A stretch of DNA of 64,000 nucleotides from Spiroplasma ixodetis (GTDB taxonomy: Bacteria > Bacillota_I > Bacilli_A > Mycoplasmatales > VBWQ01): NCBI RefSeq assembly GCF_027923845.1, contig NZ_AP026933.1, forward strand, positions 806,001 through 870,000, written 5' to 3'. Below are positions 21,139 to 31,939 of the stretch, one piece after another (the stretch's first letter is position 1; each line of letters begins with the position of its first letter). Below the pieces are notes generated by a model. That model made no database searches. It saw nothing but the letters and a program-made list of their open reading frames with translations, and was not told the DNA's origin. The position numbers were made by a program, and so were the translations under genes.

Positions 21139-21251
21139 ATTATAAGAAAATTGTTTTTTATTTTTAGAAATATTAATGTATTATCATTGTAATAAAAATT
21201 ATATGTTTTAATCTAAATATAAGTTTTTAACCGATTGCTTTATTTTTTGCA

Positions 21252-21359
21252 AAATTGTTCTTTAGTAACATGACTTGGATAATTTTTATGCATATATACC
21301 TCTTATTTTAAAATATATAGTAATTTTACCTTATTTTCTAAAAGATTCTAAACAGGTTC
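21252..21359 (-). mobile_element. IS5-type element remnant
   Basis: About 108 bp matching the transposase-start end of the IS5-type element, including the GAACCTGTTTAGAATC terminal repeat and the first ~18 codons. The rest is gone. It sits 154 bp from a complete copy in the opposite orientation. Confidence 0.85.
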
Positions 21360-21513
21360 TTAGAATGTTTATTTTTATAATAACAAGCACGACATAGAGT
21401 ATTTTCAGTTTCTTTCTTTTCAGTTTGTAATATATTATCCAACTTATCTAATCCTACTGCTCTAATATCATCAACAGTAAAATCTAATGCTTGTGATTGT
21501 TGATAGTATTTAA

Positions 21514-22376
21514 GAACCTGTTTAGAATCTTTTAGAAAATAAGGTAAAATTACTATATATTTTAAAATAAGAGGTATATATGCATAAAAATTATCCAAGT
21601 CATGTTACTAAAGAACAATTTGAGAACATAAAATCAACTTTAGAAAACAGCAAAAAGAAAACAAAACCAAGAAATTTAGATTTATATGAAGTGTTTTGTG
21701 CAGTTTTATATGTATTAAAAAGTGGTTGTCAATGAAGAATGTTACCAAAAAATTTTCCAAAATGACAAACTGTATATTATTATTTCCAAATTTGAAGTAA
21801 AAACAATGATAAAGAACCTAGTGTATTGCAATTAATTTTAAAAAAATTAGTTAAAAAGATTCGTATTAAGAATCATCGAAAAGAAAAAACTAGTTTTTGT
21901 ATAATTGATTCGCAAAGTGTTAAAAATACAGATACTACTGAAAATAAAGGTTATGATGCTGGTAAAAAGATTTCAGGAATAAAACGTCATATTGCAGTTG
22001 ATACGCAAGGTTTACCACATGCAATTTACATAACTACAGCAGAAAAAACAGATCGTAATAGTGCTATCATAATGATTAAAAGTGAAAAAGAAAATCTTTC
22101 TACAGTTCAAAAAATAATAGTAGATGCTGGCTATACTGGTGAAAAATTTGCTTCTGCAATCAAAACAATCATAAATGCAAATGTTGAAGTTGTAAAACGT
22201 AATGAATTACATTCTTTTGTAGTACTACCAAAAAGATGAGTTGTAGAACGAAGCTTTGCATGATTAGAAAAATGCAGAAGATTATGAAAAAATTGTGAAA
22301 GAAAACTAAATACTAGTTTACAAATGGTTGTTCTGTCCTTTATTTCAATTTTATTAAAAAGATTCTAAACAGGTTC
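21514..22376 (+). mobile_element. IS5-type element, complete (863 bp)
   Basis: Terminal repeats GAACCTGTTTAGAATC / GATTCTAAACAGGTTC, flanked on both sides by TAA (21511-21513, 22377-22379), a 3-bp duplication. Confidence 0.93.
21580..22368 (+). CDS. IS5-family transposase, intact
   Basis: 262 residues. N-terminal DUF4096-like region (VLKSGCQWRMLPKNFPKW), then a DDE core with CIIDSQSVKNT (first Asp), IVDAGYTGEKF (second Asp) and WVVERSFAWLEKCRRL (Glu). Typical of the IS427/IS1031 side of IS5. The stop codon lies inside the terminal repeat. Start follows AAGAGG. Confidence 0.93.
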
Positions 22377-22728
22377 TAACAGTACTTAATTCACTCTTTA
22401 AAGAATGAATATAATTTAAAGCACAACTATTATATCTTTGTAAATAAGACCTAGGAAATCATAAACTAAAAGTCATAGTTTCACCACTATAACTAGGTGG
22501 TAATCCACCACGTTTAATTATTTTCTTAGTTTGTCTTTTAGATAAAACAACTTTATTATAATCATCAACATTAGTATAAATATTCAATTTAAATTTAACT
22601 AAAAATAATAAAATACGCATTCTTTTAACTTGAACAATATATTCTACTTTTTCACGTGCTTGTTTTGGTATTCTATCGGGGTGTTGTTCAATCATATACA
22701 TAATTCCATTAAAATTATGGCCTATTAA

Positions 22729-24071
22729 TGAACATCTAGAATAAAGTAGACACAGAATTGTAACCTTTGTGTTAAAAATACTTTAAGGAAGGTGTTCATT
22801 TTTTTATGGCTAAATGACTATCAAAAGAAGAAAAGTTAAAAATAATAAAAATAAGTAAAATTAAAACAATTGATAAAACCGCATTAGAGTATGGTATTGG
22901 TCGATCATCAATAAAAGAATGAATTAAAGCATATAAATTATTAGGTGAAAAAGGTTTAGAATATGGCAATGGAATTCGTGCTAAAAAACCAAAAGAACAG
23001 GTCGACCCAAATCTTTAAATTTTAATGAAATGACAAAACAAGAATTAATTGAATATATTGAGGCAATGAACGATATAAAAAGTATTTAGAAAAATCGACA
23101 AAAAGAAGAAATATTTTGTGATTTTCTCATTGAAGAAAAAATATCAGATTAGTTATTTATGTTGATTATTAAATGTTTCAAAATCAGGATATTATAAGTG
23201 AATTAAGAATGGAATGAATGAATTTAATAAATGAGATACATTTTTAGCTAATATAATTAAAAATATTTTTTATGAATTTCAAGAAATTTATGGTTATAAA
23301 ATGATAACTTTATGAATTAACAAAATTTATAATTTAAAATTAAAATTTCATATTGTATATAGATATATGAAAAATATGAGTTTAAAAGCTAAGGTTCGCA
23401 TAAAAAAATTTGATTATAGAACTAAATCAGGAAGTTTAAGATATGATAATTTATTAAAACGTGATTTTTCAACTACTAATTTAAATGAAAAATTAGGTAC
23501 TGATATAACTTATTTATTAACTAATGGTAAAACATATTATTTATCAATTGTTAAAGATTTTCATAATAATGAAATATTAGATTATAAAATAAGTGCAAGT
23601 TTAGACATGACATTTGTTGTCCAAAACATTATCCAAGCTTGAGTTAATGCTCAAAAACCTACTTCATGAATTTTACAATCAGATCAAGGATTTCACTATA
23701 CAAATCCTTCTTATAAAATTTTATGTGATGAATTAAAAATAAAAATTTCAATGTCTAGAAGAGGTAATTCCTGTGATAATGGTGCTACTGAAACTTGATT
23801 TGGAACAATGAAAACAGAATTTCTATATCAAATTCCAAGAAAAAATAGAACTATTGAATGAATACAAGACAACTTACCTAAATATATTTACTTTTATAAT
23901 AATTATCGACCTCAAATAAAATTAAAAGGAATGAGTCCAATCGAATATCGATTAGCTCATTCCAAACCAACAAATAATTACTTCATACCTATAAATTTAA
24001 CACTTACAAACGCTATTTTATAAAATTTAATAAAAGGTTACTTTTATTGTCCACTTTTCTTGACAAGTTCA
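22729..24071 (+). mobile_element. IS3-type element E, copy 1 (complete)
   Basis: 1,343 bp, ends TGAACATCTAGAATAAAGT and its imperfect partner ACTTTTCTTGACAAGTTCA, flanked by TAA duplications. It interrupts the Zot-like gene. The second copy at 24419 is nearly identical in inverse orientation, so the two form a large inverted pair 347 bp apart. Confidence 0.92.
22806..24022 (+). pseudogene. IS3-type transposase (OrfA/OrfB), two -1 shifts
   Basis: OrfA starts MAKWLSKEEKLKII with a helix-turn-helix (TALEYGIGRSSIKEW). The frame must slip -1 at the A6 run near 22985 to reach the RPKSLNFNEMTKQEL segment, and -1 again at an A5G near 23079 to enter OrfB. OrfB has the rve core: GTDITYLL, QSDQGFHYTN, CDNGATETWFGTMKTE and YNNYRPQIKLKGMSPIEY. 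IS3 elements normally use one -1 shift. Both copies here share both shifts. Confidence 0.75.
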
Positions 24072-24418
24072 TAATTTACAAAACATTCCTAAACTTTCTT
24101 GTGTTTCTTTAAATTCAGATGACAAATCATTACTATTAATTTTTAAACCTAACTCATCAAAAACAAGCATATCATTCTCTTTAAAAGCATAATTACTATT
24201 TAATTGATTAAATTTAAAAAAATCAACATAGTACTACTGAAAATGCTCGTAATGGTACAAGTTCAAAAAAATTAATAACTCAACAAGGTAAAATTGAAAT
24301 TGATGTACCAAGAGATCGCAATAGTAATTTTACTCCTGTAATAGTTCCTAAAAGGCAAAGAAGATTTGATGGTTTTGATCAACAAGTTCTTTCCTTGTAT
24401 GCAAAAGGAATGACATTA

Positions 24419-25762
24419 TGAACTTGTCAAGAAAAGTGGACAATAAAAGTAACCTTTTATTAAATTTTATAAAATAGCGTTTGTAAGTGTTAAATTTATA
24501 GGTATGAAGTAATTATTTGTTGGTTTGGAATGAGCTAATCGATATTCGATTGGACTCATTCCTTTTAATTTTATTTGAGGTCGATAATTATTATAAAAGT
24601 AAATATATTTAGGTAAGTTGTCTTGTATTCATTCAATAGTTCTATTTTTTCTTGGAATTTGATATAGAAATTCTGTTTTCATTGTTCCAAATCAAGTTTC
24701 AGTAGCACCATTATCACAGGAATTACCTCTTCTAGACATTGAAATTTTTATTTTTAATTCATCACATAAAATTTTATAAGAAGGATTTGTATAGTGAAAT
24801 CCTTGATCTGATTGTAAAATTCATGAAGTAGGTTTTTGAGCATTAACTCAAGCTTGGATAATGTTTTGGACAACAAATGTCATGTCTAAACTTGCACTTA
24901 TTTTATAATCTAATATTTCATTATTATGAAAATCTTTAACAATTGATAAATAATATGTTTTACCATTAGTTAATAAATAAGTTATATCAGTACCTAATTT
25001 TTCATTTAAATTAGTAGTTGAAAAATCACGTTTTAATAAATTATCATATCTTAAACTTCCTGATTTAGTTCTATAATCAAATTTTTTATGCGAACCTTAG
25101 CTTTTAAACTCATATTTTTCATATATCTATATACAATATGAAATTTTAATTTTAAATTATAAATTTTGTTAATTCATAAAGTTATCATTTTATAACCATA
25201 AATTTCTTGAAATTCATAAAAAATATTTTTAATTATATTAGCTAAAAATGTATCTCATTTATTAAATTCATTCATTCCATTCTTAATTCACTTATAATAT
25301 CCTGATTTTGAAACATTTAATAATCAACATAAATAACTAATCTGATATTTTTTCTTCAATGAGAAAATCACAAAATATTTCTTCTTTTTTGTCGATTTTT
25401 CTAAATACTTTTTATATCGTTCATTGCCTCAATATATTCAATTAATTCTTGTTTTGTCATTTCATTAAAATTTAAAGATTTGGGTCGACCTGTTCTTTTG
25501 GTTTTTTTAGCACGAATTCCATTGCCATATTCTAAACCTTTTTCACCTAATAATTTATATGCTTTAATTCATTCTTTTATTGATGATCGACCAATACCAT
25601 ACTCTAATGCGGTTTTATCAATTGTTTTAATTTTACTTATTTTTATTATTTTTAACTTTTCTTCTTTTGATAGTCATTTAGCCATAAAAAAATGAACACC
25701 TTCCTTAAAGTATTTTTAACACAAAGGTTACAATTCTGTGTCTACTTTATTCTAGATGTTCA
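24419..25762 (-). mobile_element. IS3-type element E, copy 2 (complete)
   Basis: 1,344 bp, inserted in the IS256-type transposase gene with a 3-bp TTA duplication. Same ends as copy 1 at 22729. Confidence 0.93.
24465..25684 (-). pseudogene. IS3-type transposase, copy 2, same shifts
   Basis: Same gene as at 22806-24022, with the same two -1 shifts in the same places, so they pre-date the duplication or are a feature of the element's expression. Confidence 0.75.
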
Positions 25763-26639
25763 TTATCTGACATTAGAATGCAGTTGCAAGAGTTATATCA
25801 TGGTGCTGATATTAGTGAAAGTGTTATTAGTCAAATTACTGATGATGTTATTGATGATGTTAAAGAATGACAAAATCGACCATTAGAAAGTATTTATCCT
25901 ATTGTTTATTTTGATTGTATAGTAGTTAAAGTACGACAAGATAAACGGATTATTAACAAATCAGTTTATATAGCATTAGGAGTTGATTTAGAAGGCAAAA
26001 AGATGTTTTAGAATTATGAATTAGTGAAAATGAAGGTTCTAAGTTTTGATTATCTAATTTCATAGAAATGAAAAATCGTGGCTTAAATGATATTCTTATT
26101 GCTTGTAGTGATAATTTAACAGGCATGTCAGAAGCAATACAATCAGTTTATCCTAAAACAGAACATCAATTATGCATTGTTCATCAAATTAGAAATAGTT
26201 TAAAATATGTTTCATACAAACATCGAAAAGGTCTAGTTGCAGATTTAAAACCAATTTATAGTGCATGTAGTGAAGAACAAGCAATGCAAGCTTTAGAATC
26301 GTTTGAAAGTAAATGAAATAAACAATATCCTCAAATTACTAAATCTTGATATAAAAATTGAGATAATTTAATGGTTTTTATTAGTTATCCAGTAGAAATC
26401 AAAAGAGTGATTTCTACTACAAATGCTATTGAATCTGTTAATAGTCAATTACGAAAAATCATCAGAAATAAAAAAGTTTTTTTTCTAATGATATGGCAGT
26501 TTTCAAAATATTTTACTTGGCAATTGAAAATATAACAAAAAAATGAACATTGCCTATTCAAAATTGAAATACAGCAATTGCTCATTTTATGATAAAATTT
26601 GAAGACAGAATTAATCTAAATTAGTAACTTTGTAAAACA

Positions 26640-26886
26640 AAGATACAGAGATTATTAAAATCCTTATTTTTGATTTTCAGTTTCATATATTTTTTTTATT
26701 TTCTGCTGCTATTTTTACATATTTATCTTTTTCTTCATTTGACATTTCTTTTCAATGATTACCAATAAGTTTGGCAACTTCTGCAACTTTTGATTTAAGT
26801 TCAGGTTTTTGTTGAATAATTTCTCCTCTTTTTTCTTTACTAAAAAGCATATAAGCATTCATTGGTCTTTTAACTTTATTTGACAT
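26640..26886 (-). CDS. HMG-box domain protein (3' end altered)
   Basis: Starts at 26886 after a strong AGGGGG site. Residues 5-68 form a recognisable HMG box: KRPMNAYMLFSKEKR, then VAKLIGNHWKEMSNEEK, then YVKIAAENKK. The conserved Pro, aromatic and Trp positions of HMG-box DNA-bending domains are all present, with UGA read as Trp. After an A8 run at about 26697 the frame continues into the IS256 end; adding one A gives the plausible natural ending KKIYETENQK. HMG boxes are mainly eukaryotic, so transfer is likely. It sits downstream of a PemK-like gene, in the place of an HU-type gene in the sister locus. Confidence 0.8.
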
Positions 26887-27257
26887 ATTTTTACCCCCTA
26901 AATTTTCTTACTATAATTTTACATGATTTAAAAATTAATTTTTCACATATTGGTTTTTAGTAAAGAAATTTATCCATGATTACGATTTTTCAGTTTTAAA
27001 GTCTGTACACAAATTTGCTTTTTAAGTTGCTGATTTTCTTTATCTTTTTTTGAAGTTTTAATTCCAATTCTTTTAGTTTTACATATGGATCTTGTTCTAA
27101 TGTAAAACTAACAAATTTAGAAATTAATTTCTGTTGTTCATTGGTAGTTAAAAAATAACTATCATTAGTTTCAAAATTAATTCATCTTCCAACTAAATCT
27201 TTACTTCTAACTCTTTCAATGCCACTGGAATAATAATAACCTTTTATTTTATTAATA

Positions 27258-28196
27258 CGGACTTCTCCCCACATGTACTTGTGGAGGGAATAATGAAACT
27301 GAATGAATTCAACAATGCTTTTCAAACTGAACAGCAATGTCTTGCATATATAGCAAATTTGAAAGAAAACAAATGTATTAGGTGTTTTAATTTTAATTTG
27401 AATACTTCTGATTTAAAAAGAATGAGATGTTTAAAATGTAATCAAACATTTAGCATTCTCACAGGCACCATATTTTCAAGGTCACAAACATCTTTAACAT
27501 CTTGGTTTTATCTTATCTTTAGATGAATAAACACCAAACATGGAATTCCATCAACAGATATTGCAAAAGAATTGGGAGTGACTTTGAAAACTGCTTGAAG
27601 AATGACTCATAAAATCAGAACACGTATTGCAAAACAAAAACCTCAATTTATTGTTGAAGGTACAGTGCAAATTGATGAAATGTATCTTTCACATATGGGT
27701 TTTAAAAAACAAGGAAGATCCTTGGTGAATAAAACCTTGATTGTTGGCATTTATCAAAAAACAACCAATAATTTAATTGTGAAAGTATTGAAAAACGCAA
27801 AGAGTAAAAATCTTTTGCAGTTTGCAAAAAACCACATTTCTTCAAAATGTCTTGTATATACTGATTCTTGAAAAGGATATTGCGATTTTAAATCAGTTTT
27901 CACTAAGCATGAAACAATTAACCATCAAGATGGCTATGTTTCAAAAATTGGTGTAAATACCAACCAAATTGAATCAGTTTGAAAACATATAAGAAGAACA
28001 TTTAAAACACATATCAAAGTTGCAAAACATCATGTTCATTTATATGCTAAAGAAGCTGCATATAAATTCAACAAGATACCTAGTTTTGAAACTGTAATGC
28101 TATGTTTGATTTAAAAATGTGGGGAGAAGTCCGTAGATAGGCTTTTCTCAGCATTTATGTGATAAAATTAAAATAGTACATAAAGGGAGAAAAGCC
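27258..28196 (+). mobile_element. IS1595-type element, copy 6 (complete)
   Basis: 939 bp, flanked by TATTAATA (27250-27257 and 28197-28204), inserted in the PemK-like gene. Confidence 0.95.
27293..28114 (+). CDS. IS1595-family transposase, intact
   Basis: 273-residue majority-subtype transposase with open frame; nearly identical to the copy at 12744-13565. Confidence 0.92.
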
Positions 28197-28423
28197 TATT
28201 AATAATTATTACAAGTGGTTTTTCTTTTGTTTTTTTATCTATTTTATGTGTTCCAATTCATACTAGAGACACTTTAGTCCGATATTTTAATAAAATAGCA
28301 GGTCTACCTTTTTCATGGTCTAATTCATTAGAACGATGTAAAATATAAATATTCATATTTTTATAAAATAAATCAATTGATTTATTTATATTTTCATTTG
28401 ACACTATAATTTTCCTTTCAAAT

Positions 28424-28452
28424 TTGACAAATGTTTATATTAATGATATTAT
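28424..28452 (+). promoter_or_regulatory. Promoter of small RNA candidate 1
   Basis: TTGACA (28424-28429), 17-base spacer, TATTAT (28447-28452). The same boxes and spacing occur at 62914-62942 ahead of the homologous RNA, although the spacer sequences differ. Confidence 0.7.
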
Positions 28453-28458
28453 AATATT

Positions 28459-28530
28459 GCTTGAGGGGTAGAAATATCCTGCTGGGTAACCAAACCTAGT
28501 GCAAATTTAGAACCATTAGGTTCTTTTTTA
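28459..28530 (+). ncRNA. Small RNA candidate 1, divergent from PemK-like gene
   Basis: About 70 nt. The core TTGAGGGG...TCCTGCTGGGTAACCAAACCT is shared with the second locus (62949-63021). A short stem GUAG/CUGC here is GCAG/CUGC there, so pairing is kept. It ends with AGAACC/GGTTCT followed by six T, a terminator. No convincing open frame lies within. Transcribed away from the PemK-like gene. Function unknown; an RNA antitoxin or copy-control RNA is conceivable. Confidence 0.6.
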
Positions 28531-28552
28531 TTAACTAATTTTGCTATATAAT

Positions 28553-28748
28553 TTCTGCAATTAGTTCTTCATATGCTTGTTTTTGTCTTCAATAATAAGG
28601 ATTTTCTCAAATTGAACATAATTTATTTTCTACCGCTTTAAAAATTTCTGATTTTTTAAGTTTTGTGTTTAACATTTTAGTTTCTAATTTAAAATCAAAA
28701 ATTAATTTTTTAATTTCTTCTAAATAAAAATTTTCTCTTACATTATTA
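28553..28748 (-). pseudogene. Unknown protein, C-terminal fragment
   Basis: Frame without start, cut at 28748 by the IS30 element: NVRENFYLEEIKKLIF... to ...PYYWRQKQAYEELIAEII. Rich in Lys/Glu with aromatic residues near the end. I do not recognise it; position beside the small RNA suggests it belongs to the same plasmid- or phage-like locus. Confidence 0.5.
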
Positions 28749-29544
28749 GCTGAATTATACTTGTAAGTGCAAGTAAATAAAATTGCAAAAAATTCTCATA
28801 TAAAAATTTCATAATGCTAAATTTAGTTTAGAAAAAGTAAGGAGTTTTTATATGAGTTATAAACATATTGGGATAGATGAAAGAATTTATATTGAGAATC
28901 AATTGAAATTTAAAGTTAAAATTAGTGAAATAGCTAAAAATCTTAATCGAAGTATTAGTACTATTATTCGAGAAGTTAATAGAAATAAAGATAATGATCA
29001 TTATTTTTCATTAATTGCACAAAATAAAGCTGTAAATAGAAAAAAAACACATATTATTTTTCATAAGTTTAAATATAAAGATTTAGTCAAATATATACAA
29101 CAAAAACTATTATTGGGCTGATCACCTGAACAAATTTATGGCAGAATTAAAAATTTTCATAAACAATGAGCTATCAGCTTTAAAACAATTTACAATTGAA
29201 TTTATTCTGGATTATTTGATAAAGTTACTAGTAAAAATTTAAGAAGAAAAGGTAAAAAACGAAGATCTCAAGAAAATCGTGGTAAATTTAATGGTAAATC
29301 AATTAAAGAACGAGATAATAATGTTAATGATCGCATAACTCTTGGTCATTGAGAAGGAGATACTATAGTATCATCAAGAGGTAAAAGTAAATCATGTTTA
29401 ATAACTTTAGTTGAAAGAGTATCACGATTTACTTTAGCAATGTTAGTTAAAAACAAAACTACTAAAGTTATTTAATAAAAATATATTCTATTATTTATCA
29501 ATTATTCAACTTAAAAATATTGTTAAAACTATTACTTTTGATGA
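28749..29544 (+). mobile_element. IS30-type element, copy 2 (3' truncated)
   Basis: Left end GCTGAATTATACTTGTAAGTGC as in the complete copy; truncated at about 29544, where an IS1595 remnant begins in the middle of the ITFD motif codons. Confidence 0.88.
28852..29544 (+). pseudogene. IS30-family transposase, frameshifted and truncated
   Basis: Identical to the intact copy for about 200 residues, then one extra T at about 29473 breaks the frame, and the gene is cut before its second catalytic Asp. Confidence 0.88.
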
Positions 29545-30403
29545 GAACTGAATGAATTCAACAATGCTTTTCAAACTGAACAGCAATGTCTTGCATATAT
29601 AGCAAATTTGAAAGAAAACAAATGTATTAGGTGTTTTAATTTTAATTTGAATACTTCTGATTTAAAAAGAATGAGATGTTTAAAATGTAATCAAACATTT
29701 AGCATTCTCACAGGCACCATATTTTCAAGGTCACAAACATCTTTAACATCTTGGTTTTATCTTATCTTTAGATGAATAAACATCAAACATGGAATTCCAT
29801 CAACAGATATTGCAAAAGAATTGGGAGTGACTTTGAAAACTGCTTGAAGAATGACTCATAAAATCAGAACACGTATTGCAAAACAAAAACCTCAATTTAT
29901 TGTTGAAGGTACAGTGCAAATTGATGAAATGTATCTTTCACATATGGGTTTTAAAAAACAAGGAAGATCCTTGGTGAATAAAACCTTGATTGTTGGCATT
30001 TATCAAAAAACAACCAATAATTTAATTGTGAAAGTATTGAAAAACGCAAAGAGTAAAAATCTTTTGCAGTTTGCAAAAAACCACATTTCTTCAAAATGTC
30101 TTGTATATACTGATTCTTGAAAAGGATATTGCGATTTTAAATCAGTTTTCACTAAGCATGAAACAGTTAACCATCAAGATGGCTATGTTTCAAAAATTGG
30201 TGTAAATACCAACCAAATTGAATCAGTTTGAAAACATATAAGAAGAACATTTAAAACACATATCAAAGTTGCAAAACATCATGTTCATTTATATGCTAAA
30301 GAAGCTGCATATAAATTCAACAAGATACCTAGTTTTGAAGTAGATAGGCTTTTCTCAGCATTTATGTGATAAAATTAAAATAGTACATAAAGGGAGAAAA
30401 GCC
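29545..30403 (+). mobile_element. IS1595-type remnant, copy 7
   Basis: Lacks the left terminal repeat and start codon (begins at AACTGAATGAATTC). It also has a ~45-bp internal deletion near 30340 that removes the end of the transposase gene and the inner GGGGAGAAGTCCG repeat, while the outer right end GAGAAAAGCC is intact. Non-autonomous. Confidence 0.9.
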
Positions 30404-30771
30404 TAAAATTAATAAAAAAATATCTAAAATTATGTATTTATTTTAACATTTTTTTAATTTTGTAGAAAAATAGTGATATTGATAAAATTTAATTTTGATT
30501 AATATTTTTGGGGAAATTTTCATTCAATATTGACAGTATGCTTTTAAATGCAAAATAACGCCTAAATTAAAGGCTTTTATTTTGTAAGACCTATACTATT
30601 AATTGTATTACACTTGTTTATTATATTTTAAATATGAAAGTAGTTTTTTTAAATATTTTTAATTTTATTTAAAATTACACTTATATGTTTATATAATAAT
30701 TAAGTAAATTAATTTTTTAAATATATTTACAATAAATTTAGATTTTTTTAAAATAGTTAGGAGAAGTAAAT
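30404..30771. other. A/T-rich intergenic region
   Basis: No credible gene. It contains a small hairpin GCCT/AGGC followed by TTTTATTTT at about 30551-30583, which could terminate transcription from the left. Sequence just before 30772 supplies the AGGAGAAG site of the ISLre2 gene. Confidence 0.5.
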
Positions 30772-31939
30772 TTGAATTTTAATTATAAATGAAATTTTAG
30801 AGAACAAAGTGCAAAAATTGATAAATTAGTTTTAGAACATATAACAAAAAAATGAGAAAAATGAGATTGAAGAATAAAAAATACAAGAGATAAAAAGAAA
30901 TATAAAATTGTTGATTATCAATATCGAACAAGAAAAATAATGTATGGATTAGTAACTTATAAAAGAAGAATTTATGAATATTTTGATGAAAAATTACAAA
31001 AATGAGTTCGTGTTTGTTTAGTTGATGAATGACTAGAATTACCTAAATATAAAAGAATTGGTGAAGATGTTGAACAAACTATTATTGAATATTTTGCTGA
31101 TGGAAAAAGATATCATGATATTTGTGCTATTTGTAAAAAAGCAGGTATTAGTGTTAGTACTGTTCATAGAGTTTTTAAAAATTTAAGAAGTAATTGAAGC
31201 AAATCTAGTAAAAGTAAAATTAGAAAAAAATCAACCTATTTTTGTAGCAATTGATGATGGTCATCGAAAATTTTGAAATTTTAAACGTAAGGGTATAAAA
31301 CATTCTATGCGATTAATAGTAACATATACAGATAACATTAATCACAAAGTACAAAATAAAAGAGTAAAAGCAATTATTAGACCAACAAAAACAGCAATTG
31401 GAGTTAAAAAGACTGCTGAATTTATTAAAGAGCATTGTCAAAAATTTTATGAAAATATTGAGCAAGCCAAAATTATTATTTGTGGTGATAGTGCAGGATG
31501 AATTAAAGATGTAGCAGATTATTTAGATGCACAGTTTGTTTTAGATAAATTCCATTTAATTAGAACATTATATCTTGGTATAATGGCTGGAAATAAAGGA
31601 AAATATTTAAAAGAATATAATCACTGTAAAAATTTAATTAATAATGGTCAATATGAAAAATTAATTGAATTTTTATATAAAGAATTAGATAATCATAAAA
31701 AATTAAAGAAAAAATATTTTAAAAATAATAAACAAGGTATTGAAAATCAAAGTGCAAAATGAAATATTGGTTGTTATACTGAAACAAATATTTGACATGT
31801 TTTAAAAGAAATGCTTGGTAATAGAACATATAATATTTTAATTTATATTAAAATGGTTATTTTTAAATGTAATAAGATAAATAAGAATTATGAATATAAT
31901 ACAGAAATACATTATATTCATATATTAAAGTATTTTTAA
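30772..31939 (+). pseudogene. ISLre2-family (UPF0236) transposase, frameshifted
   Basis: TTG start after AGGAGAAG. The N-terminal part (FREQSAKIDKLVLEHITKKW) and ICKKAGISVSTVHRVFKNL are in one frame. A one-base shift near 31195 leads to VAIDDGHRKFWNFKRKG, IIICGDSAGWIKDVADYLDA and VLDKFHLIRTL, the DDE-like core typical of ISLre2. The C-terminus may be slightly short. Element ends were not identified. Confidence 0.8.

Larger units (their letters stand above)
21360..24212 (-). pseudogene. Plectrovirus Zot-like (pI-type) gene, broken by two IS elements
   Basis: Three segments join in order when IS elements are removed: 24212-24072, 22728-22377 and 21513-21360. The product has a Walker B-like MLVFDELGL, then MYMIEQHPDRIPKQ, a pattern of Zot/filamentous-phage morphogenesis ATPases, and a Cys pair (LCRACYY) near the end. 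The N-terminal Walker A region is lost at the IS256 junction. It probably derives from a spiroplasma plectrovirus; the family assignment rests on these motifs only. Confidence 0.6.
24230..26624 (+). pseudogene. IS256-family transposase, truncated and interrupted
   Basis: Lacks the N-terminal ~65 residues, is split by an IS3-type element, has one A missing at about 26003, and has a T-run expansion near 26479. The catalytic-domain segments are otherwise the same as in the intact copy. Confidence 0.88.
24213..26663 (+). mobile_element. IS256-type element, copy 1 (5' truncated, split by IS3-type element)
   Basis: Matches the complete element at 43358-44741 from the codons for the KNQHSTTEN region to the 3' end, and is joined on its left to the Zot-like gene within a shared A-rich stretch. 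The IS3-type copy at 24419-25762 is inserted in it with a TTA duplication, proven by the uninterrupted sequence at 43833. Confidence 0.9.
26970..28404 (-). pseudogene. PemK/MazF-like gene, interrupted by IS1595 and frameshifted
   Basis: GTG start at 28404 after GGAAA. The N-terminal part reads YKNMNIYILHRSNELDHEKG then RPAILLKYRTK, and matches the intact homologue at 62332-62868. An IS1595 copy (27258-28196) splits it; after removal it continues to a Lys/Gln-rich coiled coil. A one-base shift in an A7 run near 27052 restores the shared C-terminus KNRNHG. RPAILL preceded by a short strand resembles PemK/MazF toxins, but the resemblance is limited. Confidence 0.55.

Noticed and set aside
25480..25886. 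Two plus-strand frames over the IS3-type element and its border
   Set aside because: They are antisense to OrfA or span the element junction; the minus-strand IS3 reading explains the sequence.
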